In this document: positions 53,758 through 62,185 of the stretch, in pieces | How positions within the stretch are numbered: position 1 is the stretch's first letter | Layout of the letters: each line of letters begins with the position of its first letter | Assembly (NCBI RefSeq): GCF_001544755.2 | Contig: NZ_FCOF02000013.1 | Location: 113,565 to 177,564 of the forward strand | Reading direction: 5' to 3' | Length of the DNA: 64,000 nt | Source of the DNA: Caballeronia catudaia | GTDB taxonomy: Bacteria; Pseudomonadota; Gammaproteobacteria; Burkholderiales; Burkholderiaceae | Position numbers and translations under genes: made by a program | Notes under the pieces: generated by a model | Told to the model about the DNA's origin: nothing | The model's input: the letters and a program-made list of their open reading frames with translations, nothing else | Databases searched by the model: none

Positions 53758-54573
53758 TTAGATGACGCAGCGCGCCGCAAGATTGCGCAACGCACGGATC
53801 GCGCTGTACGCGGTCAGCGCCGATGTCTTGGGATTCGACGGCAACGGCTTGCCGCACATTTCGAGCGACATCTCGCCGAATGCGCCGCGCGCGACGATGC
53901 GATGCACATTGCGCTCGACAGCCGGATCGGCGATCAGGCGCACGCGCGTGCCGTCGAGGCCGAGGCCCGCGAGCGCGATGGTCGCCGCGACGTTCGCGTT
54001 CTTCGGATAGAGCCGCGCCGCATCGCGCGCACTGCCTTCGAAGATGACCTTCTCTTCGGTCAGCGACTTCAGATCGCACAGCATTTCGGCGGGCGTGCCG
54101 AGCCAGCCGAGCGGCGGCTTGCGGCCCGTGTACTGCACTTCGTCGAGGCCGCCTTCCTTGGCCGACGCAATCGCATCGACGCCGCCGATCGCGCCCGACA
54201 AGAGCGTGAGCGTGGCCGCGCCTTCGTCGGCGGCATGGGAGAGCGCATCGAGCAAGCCCGCTTCCGACAGCGCGCCGATGGATGCGACCGCGCAATCCGT
54301 GCCCGACTTCAGCAACGGCACGACGTGATCGACGAGCGCCGCGTGGCCCGCGCATTCGAGCGCGTATTCCGGACGACTCGCGAGCGCATCGACGCGCGAC
54401 ACGACATCGACGCGATCGCCCAACACAGCGCGGACCTGATCGCGGTCGCGCTCGGGCACGATCACATGCGAGATGCGCACATGCGGATCGTTGTCGAGCG
54501 CGCGATACACCGCCGATCCGATCGCGCCGAAGCCGATCATCGCGACGTCGATCGCATGTTGGCCATTACGCAT
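53758..54573 (-). CDS. Aspartate-dehydrogenase-family protein
   Basis: 271 residues from ATG 54573, which overlaps the preceding TPP-enzyme stop by 8 bases. An N-terminal Rossmann fold ([13 protein letters not shown]) and the L-aspartate dehydrogenase signatures [45 protein letters not shown] and [19 protein letters not shown]. The family reduces iminosuccinate or oxidises aspartate, usually for NAD synthesis. There is no nadA or nadC here; it sits inside an aromatic operon between a TPP enzyme and an aldehyde dehydrogenase, so the substrate may differ. Confidence 0.85.
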   Translation of the reverse strand: MRNGQHAIDVAMIGFGAIGSAVYRALDNDPHVRISHVIVPERDRDQVRAVLGDRVDVVSRVDALASRPEYALECAGHAALVDHVVPLLKSGTDCAVASIGALSEAGLLDALSHAADEGAATLTLLSGAIGGVDAIASAKEGGLDEVQYTGRKPPLGWLGTPAEMLCDLKSLTEEKVIFEGSARDAARLYPKNANVAATIALAGLGLDGTRVRLIADPAVERNVHRIVARGAFGEMSLEMCGKPLPSNPKTSALTAYSAIRALRNLAARCVI

Positions 54574-56233
54574 ATTCCGGCTCCTCGGGCTCTTCTTTTT
54601 TGACCGGCGGTCCCGCGAATGCAGTAGCGAACGAGCCGACCGACAGCATGTCCACTTCCACCAGAACCGGACCGTCGATGGCGAGCCCTTCGCGCACGAT
54701 GTCATCGGCCTGATCGAGCGACGTGATACGGCGATGCGCGAGGCCGAGGCTCGCACAGAACTGCGCGAAATCCGGCTGATGCAGATCGACGAACATGCGC
54801 CGACCGCCGTACTGCGCGTCCTGAATATTGCGGATCACGCCGTAGCACTGATCGTTCATCAGCACGATCATCACGTTGGCTTTTTCCTGCACGGCCGTGG
54901 CGAGTTCGCCGACGTTGACCATCAGGCCGCCATCGCCGACGAGCGCGACGGTCTTTCTCGCCGCGCCGGACAGCGCCGCGCCGATCGCCATCTGCATGCC
55001 CTGGCCGATGCCGCCGCCGAGCGCATGCACGCCCGCGCGCGGATTGAAGATCTTCAGCAGGCGATTGCCCCACGTGCTGTTCGAGATCGTGACGTCGCGC
55101 ACCCAGTTGTAGTCGCGGCCCACCGCGCGTTGCAGCGAATCGACGAGGCGCTTGTACGGCCCGAGTCCCTTCGATACTTCGGCGACGGCCGTTTCGCGCG
55201 CGGCGGCGAGATCGCCCGCGAACTTTGCATCGATGCGGATGCGGCCTTCGAGCAGCGTCGCGAGTTCGTCGAGCACGCGCGAGGCATCGCCATGCACGAA
55301 GAGCTCGTTGCGATAGCCGCGGTTATCGGCGAGCGCATCGGCGTCGACGCGATAGAGCGGCTGCGGCAGCGCGAGCTTGTACTTCAGCGTTTCGTTGCCG
55401 CGCAGACGCGAGCCGACGACCACGAGCGCATCGCACGTCTTGTAGAACGCTTCGACCGACGGATGCACGTTGAACGCGCCGAGCGTCGCGGGATGATCTT
55501 CAGGCAGCACGCCGCGGCCCTGCACACTCGTGACGACGCCGAAGCCGAGTTTCACGAGCCGTTCGACTGCGGAACGCGCGTGACGGGTGCCGCCGCCGAG
55601 CCACAGCAACGGGCGCTTCGCGTTGGTCAAAGCGTCGGCGAGCTGCTTGAGGCGCAGCGGATCGTGCGTGAGCGCGCCGACATGCGGCGCGGCGAGGTCT
55701 GCCGGCCATTCGATTTCGGCTGCCTGAATGTCGATCGGAATCTCGACGCTCACCGGACCGGCGGGCGCCGTCAGCGCGACGCGCACGGCTTCGCGGATCG
55801 TCGGCAAGGCGGTGTCGACGGTGCGAACGCGGAACGCCGCCTTCGAGATCGATTGCAGCATCGACAATTGATCGGGCGCTTCGTGGATATACGCGAGATC
55901 CTGATCGAGATATTCGGTTTCGATCTGCCCGGTGACATGCAGGAGCGCGGTGCCCGCGGTCAATGCTTCGACCATCGCGCCAGCGGCGTTGCCCGCGGCC
56001 GTGCCCGTCGATGTGAACGCGACGCCGAGTTCGCCCGACACGCGAGCGAGGCCGTCGGCCATGTTGAGCGCGCCCGCTTCGCCGCGCGCGCCGACATAGC
56101 GGATGTTGCCGCGGCGGCCGATCGCATCGAGGATCGGCATGTTGTGGATCGAGATCACGCCGAACGCGGTGCGCACGCCGCATTGTTCGAGGAATGCGGC
56201 GATCAGTTCGCCGACCGTGGTTTTTTCAGACAT
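54566..56233 (-). CDS. Thiamine-diphosphate-dependent enzyme (acetolactate synthase-like)
   Basis: 555 residues from ATG 56233, which overlaps the SDR stop by 8 bases; a longer frame to 56299 lies in the SDR. The ThDP Glu is in [15 protein letters not shown], and [16 protein letters not shown] with MNDQCYG forms the ThDP-Mg motif. The N-terminus ([25 protein letters not shown]) is shared with many 2-oxoacid decarboxylases and ligases. A benzoylformate decarboxylase-like or carboligase reaction is possible. The C-terminus is acidic ([13 protein letters not shown]). Not an ilvB: no small subunit and an unusual context. Confidence 0.85.
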   Translation of the reverse strand: MSEKTTVGELIAAFLEQCGVRTAFGVISIHNMPILDAIGRRGNIRYVGARGEAGALNMADGLARVSGELGVAFTSTGTAAGNAAGAMVEALTAGTALLHVTGQIETEYLDQDLAYIHEAPDQLSMLQSISKAAFRVRTVDTALPTIREAVRVALTAPAGPVSVEIPIDIQAAEIEWPADLAAPHVGALTHDPLRLKQLADALTNAKRPLLWLGGGTRHARSAVERLVKLGFGVVTSVQGRGVLPEDHPATLGAFNVHPSVEAFYKTCDALVVVGSRLRGNETLKYKLALPQPLYRVDADALADNRGYRNELFVHGDASRVLDELATLLEGRIRIDAKFAGDLAAARETAVAEVSKGLGPYKRLVDSLQRAVGRDYNWVRDVTISNSTWGNRLLKIFNPRAGVHALGGGIGQGMQMAIGAALSGAARKTVALVGDGGLMVNVGELATAVQEKANVMIVLMNDQCYGVIRNIQDAQYGGRRMFVDLHQPDFAQFCASLGLAHRRITSLDQADDIVREGLAIDGPVLVEVDMLSVGSFATAFAGPPVKKEEPEEPEYA

Positions 56234-57035
56234 GACGAGCAAAGCCTCCAGAAACATCGATATGGCTGCCGGTCGTGTACGACGACAGCTTCGTTGCAAG
56301 GTAAAAGAGCGCTTGAGCGGCTTCTTCGGGCAGACCGAAGCGTCCCAGCGGAATGTTTTTCTTGCGCGCGAGCTCGGCGGTCCATTGCTGCCAGCTCTGG
56401 CGCGGTTCTTGTGCTTGTTGAAGATAGTTCTCGTAGCGCCGCTTCCATTGCCCCGATTCGACGATGCCGATCAGAATCGAATTCACGCGAACGTTCTGCG
56501 GCGCGAGTTCCGTCGCGAGCGACTTGACGAGGCTCAGCACGCCGGCGCGCGCGGAAGACGTCGCGACCATGTGTGGCTCGGGCTGCAAGGCGAGCAGCGA
56601 ATTCACGCAGACGATCGCGGGCGAGGGCGCGTCCTTCAGCATCGGCAGAAAGGCGCGCACCGGACGGATGATGCTGAAGTACTTCAATTCGAGCTCGTCG
56701 CGCCAGGCGTCGTCGGTGGTGTCGGCGAAGGTGGACACGCGGCCCTGGCCTGCGTTGTTCACGAGCATGTCGACGCGGCCGAACCGCTCCATCACTTGCG
56801 CTGCAAATGCGTTGACGTGTTCCGCATCGAGCACGTCGCAACGTGAGGCGAGCAATTGCGCTTGCGGAAACTCTTTTGCGAGCGATGCTTGCGCGGCTCC
56901 GAGCCGTTCGCCATCGCGACCGCAAATCGCCACCGATGCGCCCGCTTGCAAGAACAAACGCGCCGTCGCGAAGCCGATGCCCGACGAGCCGCCTGTCACG
57001 ACCGCGACTTGCCCTGAAAGATCGATCTGAATCAT
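56226..57035 (-). CDS. SDR-family protein with Thr and Arg at the catalytic Tyr/Lys positions
   Basis: 269 residues. The NAD(P)-binding motif TGGSSGIGFATA (14-25) and NNAG (93-96) are intact and Asn145-Ser146 is present, but YxxxK is replaced by Thr159-x3-Arg163 (VATSSARAG). The rest (NVRVNSILIGIVESGQW, DVSGGFA) is normal for a classical SDR. Loss of both proton-relay residues predicts weak or altered chemistry. It is sandwiched by overlaps between an iclR gene and the TPP-enzyme gene, so it is likely made in fixed ratio with them. Confidence 0.85.
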   Translation of the reverse strand: MIQIDLSGQVAVVTGGSSGIGFATARLFLQAGASVAICGRDGERLGAAQASLAKEFPQAQLLASRCDVLDAEHVNAFAAQVMERFGRVDMLVNNAGQGRVSTFADTTDDAWRDELELKYFSIIRPVRAFLPMLKDAPSPAIVCVNSLLALQPEPHMVATSSARAGVLSLVKSLATELAPQNVRVNSILIGIVESGQWKRRYENYLQQAQEPRQSWQQWTAELARKKNIPLGRFGLPEEAAQALFYLATKLSSYTTGSHIDVSGGFARHV

Positions 57036-57892
57036 TGCAACCCCAGAGACTTCATGTAACGGCTCGACGTCGATGAACGCGCGGCCGGACGATAGTTGAG
57101 ACGCATCGAGAGCGCATCGGCGGCTTCGCGCACCTTGTCGATGAGGCCGCTGTCGAGCAATGCGGCATCGATCTCGGGACGCGGAATCGTCGTCGTGATG
57201 ACGGCGACGATGCGCCCCGTGTCGTTGCGAACCGGCGCCGTGACGACCGAAATGCCACGCTCGAACGACGACTGACTCGTCGCATATCCGCGTTCGGCGT
57301 CTTCATTCACGCGCTCGTACAGTTCCTCGACGGTGGCGGGCGTCGACTTCGTGAAGCGTTCGAGATGCGCTTCGGGATAGAGCGCGCGCAGTTCGTCGAG
57401 CGAGAGATCGCCCATCAATACATGACCGTGCGTCGTTGCATGTGCCGGCAGACGCGTGCCGACGTTCACCTTCACCGAGCTGAAGATCGGCGCGTGACTC
57501 TGCGCCTTCGCGACGAACACGACATCGCGGCCATCGCGAATCAGGATGTGGCTCGTGAGGCCGGTCGCATCGCGCAATGCTTCGATGATCGGCAGGCCGA
57601 GATCGGTCAGTTCGAGCGAGCTCAGGTATTCGAAGCCGAGACGCAGCACGGCCACGCCCAGGCGATAGTTGCGGTCCTTGTCCGCGCGTTCCAGAAAGCC
57701 GAGCGCTTCGAGCGTCTGAAGCAGACGGAAGACCGTCGTGCGCGGAATGCCGAGCCGGCGCGACAGTTCGGGCGCACCGAGCACCGGCTCGCGCGGCGAG
57801 AACTCGGTGAGAATCTTCAGACCGCGTTCGAGGCCCGGCACGATGTAGGTCGGTTCGCCCTTGTCGTTGTCTTCTGCGGCGAGGGATGTCAT
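57032..57892 (-). CDS. IclR-family regulator inside the Rieske operon
   Basis: 286 residues from ATG 57892 (CGGAG about eight bases upstream), which overlaps the hydrolase stop; its own stop overlaps the SDR start. Helix-turn-helix APELSRRLGIPRTTVFRLLQTL at about 43-64; effector domain with TSHILIRDGRDVVFVAKAQ and VSVVTAPVRNDTGRIVAVI. It has LPAHATTHGHVLMG in place of the CSASGKLLL of the sulfonate-island regulators, nearer to PcaR/PobR-type aromatic regulators. It probably controls this operon, perhaps through the inverted repeat at 61753. Confidence 0.88.
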   Translation of the reverse strand: MTSLAAEDNDKGEPTYIVPGLERGLKILTEFSPREPVLGAPELSRRLGIPRTTVFRLLQTLEALGFLERADKDRNYRLGVAVLRLGFEYLSSLELTDLGLPIIEALRDATGLTSHILIRDGRDVVFVAKAQSHAPIFSSVKVNVGTRLPAHATTHGHVLMGDLSLDELRALYPEAHLERFTKSTPATVEELYERVNEDAERGYATSQSSFERGISVVTAPVRNDTGRIVAVITTTIPRPEIDAALLDSGLIDKVREAADALSMRLNYRPAARSSTSSRYMKSLGLQ

Positions 57893-58716
57893 TGCGTTAC
57901 TCCGTCTTTCATTCGACATTCGATGCTTTGGCAAAACGAATCGATCAGCGCCGTATAGGCTTCGGGCGATTCGATATAGCCCGCGTGTCCCGCGCGCGGC
58001 ATCACTTGCAGACTGACGTTCGCGGCCTGCGCGATGAGCGCACATGCAGCGGGCGGCGTGATCGTGTCTTCCGCGCCGACCGCAATCGCGATGCGTCCGT
58101 GAAAGCGCGCGATATCGGCTGCAAGATCGGCGTTCGCGAGCAGATGCGTCGCTTGCGCGTAACCTTCGGGCACGATGCGCGCCATGTTCCAGCGGACCCA
58201 TTCGCGCGCTTCTTCATCGGCGTATTGCGACAGCATGTTCGCGCTGCGTTCGCGTGCGAGTCCTTGCGGGCCGAGTTCTTTCAGCATCGACAGACGCGCA
58301 TCGCGTTTCGATTCGCGCACGTCCTTCGATGCAGCGCCATAACCCGCCGCGGGCGAAATCAGCAACAGGCCCGCGACACGTTCCGGCGCGCTAGCAGCAA
58401 ACGAACCGGCGATGATCGCGCCGAGCGAATGCCCGGCGATCACGCAGCGCTCGACATTGATCGCATCGAGCCATGCGGACAACGCGCTCGCATAGTCGAT
58501 TGCAACCGGCGATTCATCGGCGACGCGAGTGGAAGCGCCATACCCCGGCGCATCCCACGCGAACACGCGACGCTTCGCGCCGAGCGCATCGAGCTGCCGC
58601 ACCCACGAAGCCGCGCCCGACCCGATGCCATGCAGCAGCACGACGGGCAGGGTGCGCGAGTGCGATGCACCCGCCTCGCGATAGTCGATAACGCCGTGCG
58701 CGGTCTCGATGTTCAT
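57889..58716 (-). CDS. Alpha/beta hydrolase
   Basis: 275 residues. Oxyanion region LLHGIGSGAASW, nucleophile Ser97 in AGHSLGA, an acid in GAEDTITPP and the catalytic His in PRAGHAGYIESPE. The layout is that of meta-cleavage product hydrolases and 3-oxoadipate enol-lactonases. With an extradiol dioxygenase in the same operon, hydrolysis of a C-C bond in the ring-fission product is likely, but a lactonase or esterase role is possible. Confidence 0.88.
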   Translation of the reverse strand: MNIETAHGVIDYREAGASHSRTLPVVLLHGIGSGAASWVRQLDALGAKRRVFAWDAPGYGASTRVADESPVAIDYASALSAWLDAINVERCVIAGHSLGAIIAGSFAASAPERVAGLLLISPAAGYGAASKDVRESKRDARLSMLKELGPQGLARERSANMLSQYADEEAREWVRWNMARIVPEGYAQATHLLANADLAADIARFHGRIAIAVGAEDTITPPAACALIAQAANVSLQVMPRAGHAGYIESPEAYTALIDSFCQSIECRMKDGVTQ

Positions 58717-58725
58717 GTCGTCGTC

Positions 58726-59253
58726 TCAGCGCTTGAGCTTGGCCAGAGGCGAATCCGGCGGATACGTCGGCGTGATCGGCTTCGATGCGCCGAGCATCAC
58801 GCACATGAGCGCGTCTTCATCGCCGATATTGATCTCCGTGCGATACACGCCCGGCGGCACCGAAATGAGATCGCGCTCGCCGAGCACGGCTTCCCATGTC
58901 TGGCCGTCCTTCTCGCAGATCACCTTCATCTTTCCGCGCAACACGAAGAAGATTTCTTCGACGTCGATATGAATGTGGCTCGGCCCGATGTTGCCGGCGG
59001 GAATGACCATCGTCGAAAACGTGAAGCTGCCGGCTGGGACCGTGTTCACGTCCTTCGCGACGCCCGTGCCGCCCGTGCCGACATAACGCATCTGCGCGCG
59101 GCGATACTTCGGGTCGTAGTCGGCCTGGAACTTGAGCGCGTCCCAGTCGTAGCGGCGCGTGTCGAGGCGCGCGACGCGCGAGTCCATCCATTGCTCGAAG
59201 CTCGCTTCAGCGGGCTGGTCCCACGATTTGCGTTCGATGTCTGCATCGGCCAT
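58726..59253 (-). CDS. Single-domain cupin protein
   Basis: 175 residues. The cupin motif 1 is SHIHIDVEEIFFVLRGKMKV (metal ligands His93, His95 and a Glu at 99/100), motif 2 is VPPGVYRTEINIGDED with Arg or Asn in place of the usual His. It could be a metal-dependent dioxygenase, isomerase or decarboxylation helper. It lies 10 bases before the hydrolase and 29 after the SDR in the same operon. Function not assignable. Confidence 0.8.
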   Translation of the reverse strand: MADADIERKSWDQPAEASFEQWMDSRVARLDTRRYDWDALKFQADYDPKYRRAQMRYVGTGGTGVAKDVNTVPAGSFTFSTMVIPAGNIGPSHIHIDVEEIFFVLRGKMKVICEKDGQTWEAVLGERDLISVPPGVYRTEINIGDEDALMCVMLGASKPITPTYPPDSPLAKLKR

Positions 59254-59282
59254 TGCTTTCTCCAGGTTCTATGTAGAGCGAA

Positions 59283-60026
59283 TCAATTCATCACGAAGCC
59301 GCCGTTCACCGGCAGCAACTGGCCCGTCACGAAGCGCGCCGCGTCCGAGAGCAGGAACAGCACAGGGCCGTTCACGTCGCCGGGGACTTGCGCGCGCGTC
59401 AGTGCGCGGCCTTTGAGGTAGTACTCGTGGCGCTCGGCCGGAACGTAAGCGGTCGCTTCCACTTCGGTCAGGCCGGGCGCGATCGCGTTGACGGTCACGT
59501 CGCTCGCGCCGAATTCGCGTGCCAGCGAGCGGGTCATCGCGATCACCGCGCCCTTGCTCGCGACATACGCGAGCAGCTTCGGCGCGCCCCACATCGCCGT
59601 GTCGGATGCGATATTCACGATCGCCCCGCGCCCCGACTCCTTCAGATGCGGCAGGCACGCGACGCTCATGAGCCACGTGCCGCGCACGTTGACGTTCATC
59701 ACGGCGTCCCATGTCTGCGGCGTGAGTTCAGCGGCGAACTTGCCGCCCGAATTGGTGATCGCGGCGTTGTTGATGAGGCCGTCGATGCCGCCCAATGCTT
59801 TCGCGCTTTGCTCGACAAATTCGGCGATGCTTCGCGGATCATTCAGATCGAGCGGGAAGAAGTGCGCATTGGGCACATCACGAGCAAGCGCTTCGCCTTC
59901 TTCGTGCAGCACATCGCCGAACGCGACGCGCGCGCCGCTTTCCACGAGTGCCGTAACGAACGCCGCACCGAGTCCGCGCGCGCCGCCAGTGACCAGCACG
60001 CGGCGATCTTGAAGCGCATCACGCAT
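59283..60026 (-). CDS. Classical SDR dehydrogenase
   Basis: 247 residues from ATG 60026, which overlaps the Rieske oxygenase stop by 8 bases. TGGARGLGAA (13-22), NNAA, and an intact catalytic set Ser141, Tyr154 and Lys158 (YVASKGA). C-terminal PVNGGFVMN. As the gene directly after the oxygenase it is well placed to rearomatise a cis-diol to a catechol, the usual second step before extradiol cleavage. That role is inferred. Confidence 0.9.
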   Translation of the reverse strand: MRDALQDRRVLVTGGARGLGAAFVTALVESGARVAFGDVLHEEGEALARDVPNAHFFPLDLNDPRSIAEFVEQSAKALGGIDGLINNAAITNSGGKFAAELTPQTWDAVMNVNVRGTWLMSVACLPHLKESGRGAIVNIASDTAMWGAPKLLAYVASKGAVIAMTRSLAREFGASDVTVNAIAPGLTEVEATAYVPAERHEYYLKGRALTRAQVPGDVNGPVLFLLSDAARFVTGQLLPVNGGFVMN

Positions 60027-61080
60027 GAGCGTGCTCCGTGTCCTTCGGCAGCGCATCGAGCGCGGCGAGATGCTGCTGCGCGCGCTGCTTCAGCATGCGG
60101 CGCACGCGCGTCATGCCGACATCGTGCTGATAGAGGAATTCGTGATTGCGCGCATTCGGCGCGAGGCTTTCGAGCACGTAGCGGTCTTGCTCCAGCACGG
60201 CCCAGTGCAGGCCTTCCAGACGATTGCGATACAGGAAGCGCCACGCATCGCGCTGCCAGCCGGACACCTTGCGCGTGCGCCAGAAATAGACCTGGCAGTT
60301 GTCGTTGTCGACCGGCGTCGCAAAGCCGATGATCCCGAAGTTGCCGCCCGGGCCGAACTTCTTCTTGTACGGAATCGCGAGGCGCATCCAGAGGCAGCCG
60401 GTTTCGCCGAGCTCGACCCAGTCGAAATTCACGTCGCGCTGATTGACCTTCTCGAACATCAGGCCCGTGTCGGTCTTGCGCACGCGCATGTCGGCCTGCT
60501 TGTCGCCTTCGGCCATCGAATGCGATGTCGCGTGCAGATACGCGCCGTGCATCGGGTCCATCACGTTGTCGATCGCGTACTGGTAATTGCACTTCCAGTG
60601 CGACATGCACAGGAAGCTCGCGTAGTCGTCGCCGACGAGCTCTTCCGGCAGCACGAGCGGCGCGGGTTCCTTGTTGGCGTCGTCGCCGAACCAGAGAAAG
60701 ACCGCGCCCGCGTGTTCTTCGACCGGATACGACTTCACGCACTTCTGACCTTCGAGCGGACACGCGGACACGGCGGGCACTTTCTGCACGGTGCCGCTGC
60801 CATCGATTTCGATGCCGTGATACCAGCACGCGACGCTGCCGCCGAGATTCCAGCCGAGCGACAGACGCGCGCCGCGATGCGGGCAGCGGTCTTCGAGCGC
60901 ATGCACGTTGCCTTCGTTGTCGCGCCACAGGACGATCTGATCGCCCAGGCGCGTCAGGCCGATGGGCGCGTTCGCCACTTGCCAGCTCGGTGCGACCGGA
61001 TACCAATAGTTGCGCAAGCCGCGATCGAGATAAGCCTGAACGGGATCGGCTGCGAGGGTTGTGTGCTGAGGGGACGTCAT
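60019..61080 (-). CDS. Rieske non-heme iron oxygenase, terminal (alpha) component
   Basis: 353 residues. The Rieske [2Fe-2S] ligands are Cys66-x-His68 and Cys85-x2-His88 (CPHRGARLSLGW, ACWYHG). The mononuclear iron motif is Asp175-x2-His178-x4-His183 (DPMHGAYLH). There is no beta-subunit gene anywhere in the operon, so it is likely an alpha-only (trimeric) enzyme of the carbazole dioxygenase/VanA/phthalate oxygenase class. The ferredoxin at 61408 and reductase at 50058 supply electrons. Substrate is not deducible, though the operon content implies a ring-hydroxylation. Confidence 0.92.
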   Translation of the reverse strand: MTSPQHTTLAADPVQAYLDRGLRNYWYPVAPSWQVANAPIGLTRLGDQIVLWRDNEGNVHALEDRCPHRGARLSLGWNLGGSVACWYHGIEIDGSGTVQKVPAVSACPLEGQKCVKSYPVEEHAGAVFLWFGDDANKEPAPLVLPEELVGDDYASFLCMSHWKCNYQYAIDNVMDPMHGAYLHATSHSMAEGDKQADMRVRKTDTGLMFEKVNQRDVNFDWVELGETGCLWMRLAIPYKKKFGPGGNFGIIGFATPVDNDNCQVYFWRTRKVSGWQRDAWRFLYRNRLEGLHWAVLEQDRYVLESLAPNARNHEFLYQHDVGMTRVRRMLKQRAQQHLAALDALPKDTEHAHA

Positions 61081-61097
61081 GTGAAAGAGCTCCTTCT

Positions 61098-61406
61098 TTA
61101 TTCAGCGAGCGTGCGCAGTTCGGCGGCGAGGCGATCGGCGGTCCATGCCGAGCCTTCCGGCGTGCGGAAGCCGTCGCGGTTCAATCCCGCGACCACTTGC
61201 TCCAGTTCGAGCGCGCCCGCTTCGAAGACGCGTTCGAGCGCATCGCCGAAGTCGTTTTCGTATTGCGTCGGCTCGGCCTTGCGCGTCTGCCAGATGAAGT
61301 TTTCGATTTCACCCGGCTTCTCGATCACGCCCTTGCCCGCGACGTTGTTCGGCTGCGGCGCGAGCCACGGCTTGAGATGCGGGTTGAAGTTCACGACTTT
61401 TTCCAT
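61098..61406 (-). CDS. Small protein with a recombinase-like helix-turn-helix
   Basis: 102 residues. The C-terminal half (VVAGLNRDGFRTPEGSAWTADRLAAEL) resembles the helix-turn-helix segment of large serine recombinases, but there is no catalytic domain. The N-terminal half contains KPWLAPQPNNVAGKGVIEKPGEIENFIWQ-like Pro/Asn-rich sequence without a known domain. It lies between the ferredoxin and oxygenase genes with 1 and 17 base gaps, so it is translated with them. It may assist the oxygenase or act in regulation. Unknown function. Confidence 0.75.
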   Translation of the reverse strand: MEKVVNFNPHLKPWLAPQPNNVAGKGVIEKPGEIENFIWQTRKAEPTQYENDFGDALERVFEAGALELEQVVAGLNRDGFRTPEGSAWTADRLAAELRTLAE

Positions 61407-61407
61407 G

Positions 61408-61725
61408 TCACGCCACCTTGATCTGGATTTCCTCGCCGGCGAGGCGCACCGAATACGTCTTCAGGTCGCGGCCGCCGGGCTCTTTCAGGCATTTGCCCGT
61501 GGGGATGTGAAACACCGCTTCGTGCAGCGGACATTCGACGGTGTCGCCGTCGACGAAACCCTGCGTCAGCAATGCATACGCGTGCGGGCAGACGTTCTCG
61601 AGCGCATATAGCTCGTCGCCCACCTTGTAGATACCGATTTCCGCGCCGTCATCGAGCTTGAATTCGATCGGTGCGTCCTCCGACAGATCGCCGGCATGTC
61701 CGGCGCAGCGCCATTGTTCAGACAT
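61408..61725 (-). CDS. Rieske-type ferredoxin
   Basis: 105 residues. Ligands Cys46-x-His48 and Cys65-x2-His68 (NVCPHAYALLT, VECPLHEAVFH). A soluble [2Fe-2S] carrier passing electrons from the FAD reductase to the oxygenase. First gene of the 14-gene operon; an inverted repeat with the look of an operator lies 28 bases upstream. Confidence 0.95.
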   Translation of the reverse strand: MSEQWRCAGHAGDLSEDAPIEFKLDDGAEIGIYKVGDELYALENVCPHAYALLTQGFVDGDTVECPLHEAVFHIPTGKCLKEPGGRDLKTYSVRLAGEEIQIKVA

Positions 61726-61752
61726 CTTTCACCCTTTCCTCTGGTTCGCCTG

Positions 61753-61770
61753 TGTTCCACTAAAGGAACA
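61753..61770. promoter_or_regulatory. Operator-like inverted repeat before the Rieske operon
   Basis: TGTTCC-ACTAAA-GGAACA, perfect 6-base arms with a 6-base spacer, 28 bases upstream of the ferredoxin start. Suited to an IclR-type dimer; the operon encodes such a regulator. Confidence 0.6.
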
Positions 61771-62185
61771 ACAGTTCTTGTATGGGCATTATAGGAGTCG
61801 TCCGACCCGGAAAAAACAAAAATCTGGCGCTCTAGGTGAAAACACCGAAGGCGGCGCGTTTAAAAGTGCGCCGGCACTTTTGTTCCGATGAATGAACGTG
61901 CGTTCGACATTGATTCGTAAGCCTTTTTACGCACGAAACGCGCCGATGCGCCGCTCGTCAGGGTCTACCCGGAGAGCTTCGAAATGTATTGTTTTCACGC
62001 GGAAAATCTCACTATACTTTCCATAGGCAGTACGTTGATCCATACGTGGAACAAGTAGAAGTCAGCGGCGGCCTTTCGGAAGATGCGATGGATCGCGTCG
62101 GCCGAAGTCGGGAGGAAGCGCAATAACGGCAACAGGAGAAGCGGGCGCGGCCCGCCCTCGAACCACACCGTCAGGAGAACGAAGG
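61771..62185. promoter_or_regulatory. Divergent gap between the Rieske operon and the porin gene
   Basis: About 415 bases with no credible gene, richer in A and T near 61800-61870 and 61980-62030. AGGAG at 62173 is the porin ribosome site. Promoters for both directions are expected here; I cannot place -35/-10 boxes with confidence. Confidence 0.5.

Noticed and set aside
51499..54603. 1034-codon plus-strand frame across the dioxygenase, aldehyde dehydrogenase and aspartate-dehydrogenase genes
   Set aside because: Spans three well-supported genes on the other strand; composition is Arg/Ala/His-rich noise.
61098..61406. Fragment of a serine recombinase, implying a mobile element
   Set aside because: No catalytic domain, no repeats or attachment sites, and the gene is tightly packed within a catabolic operon.
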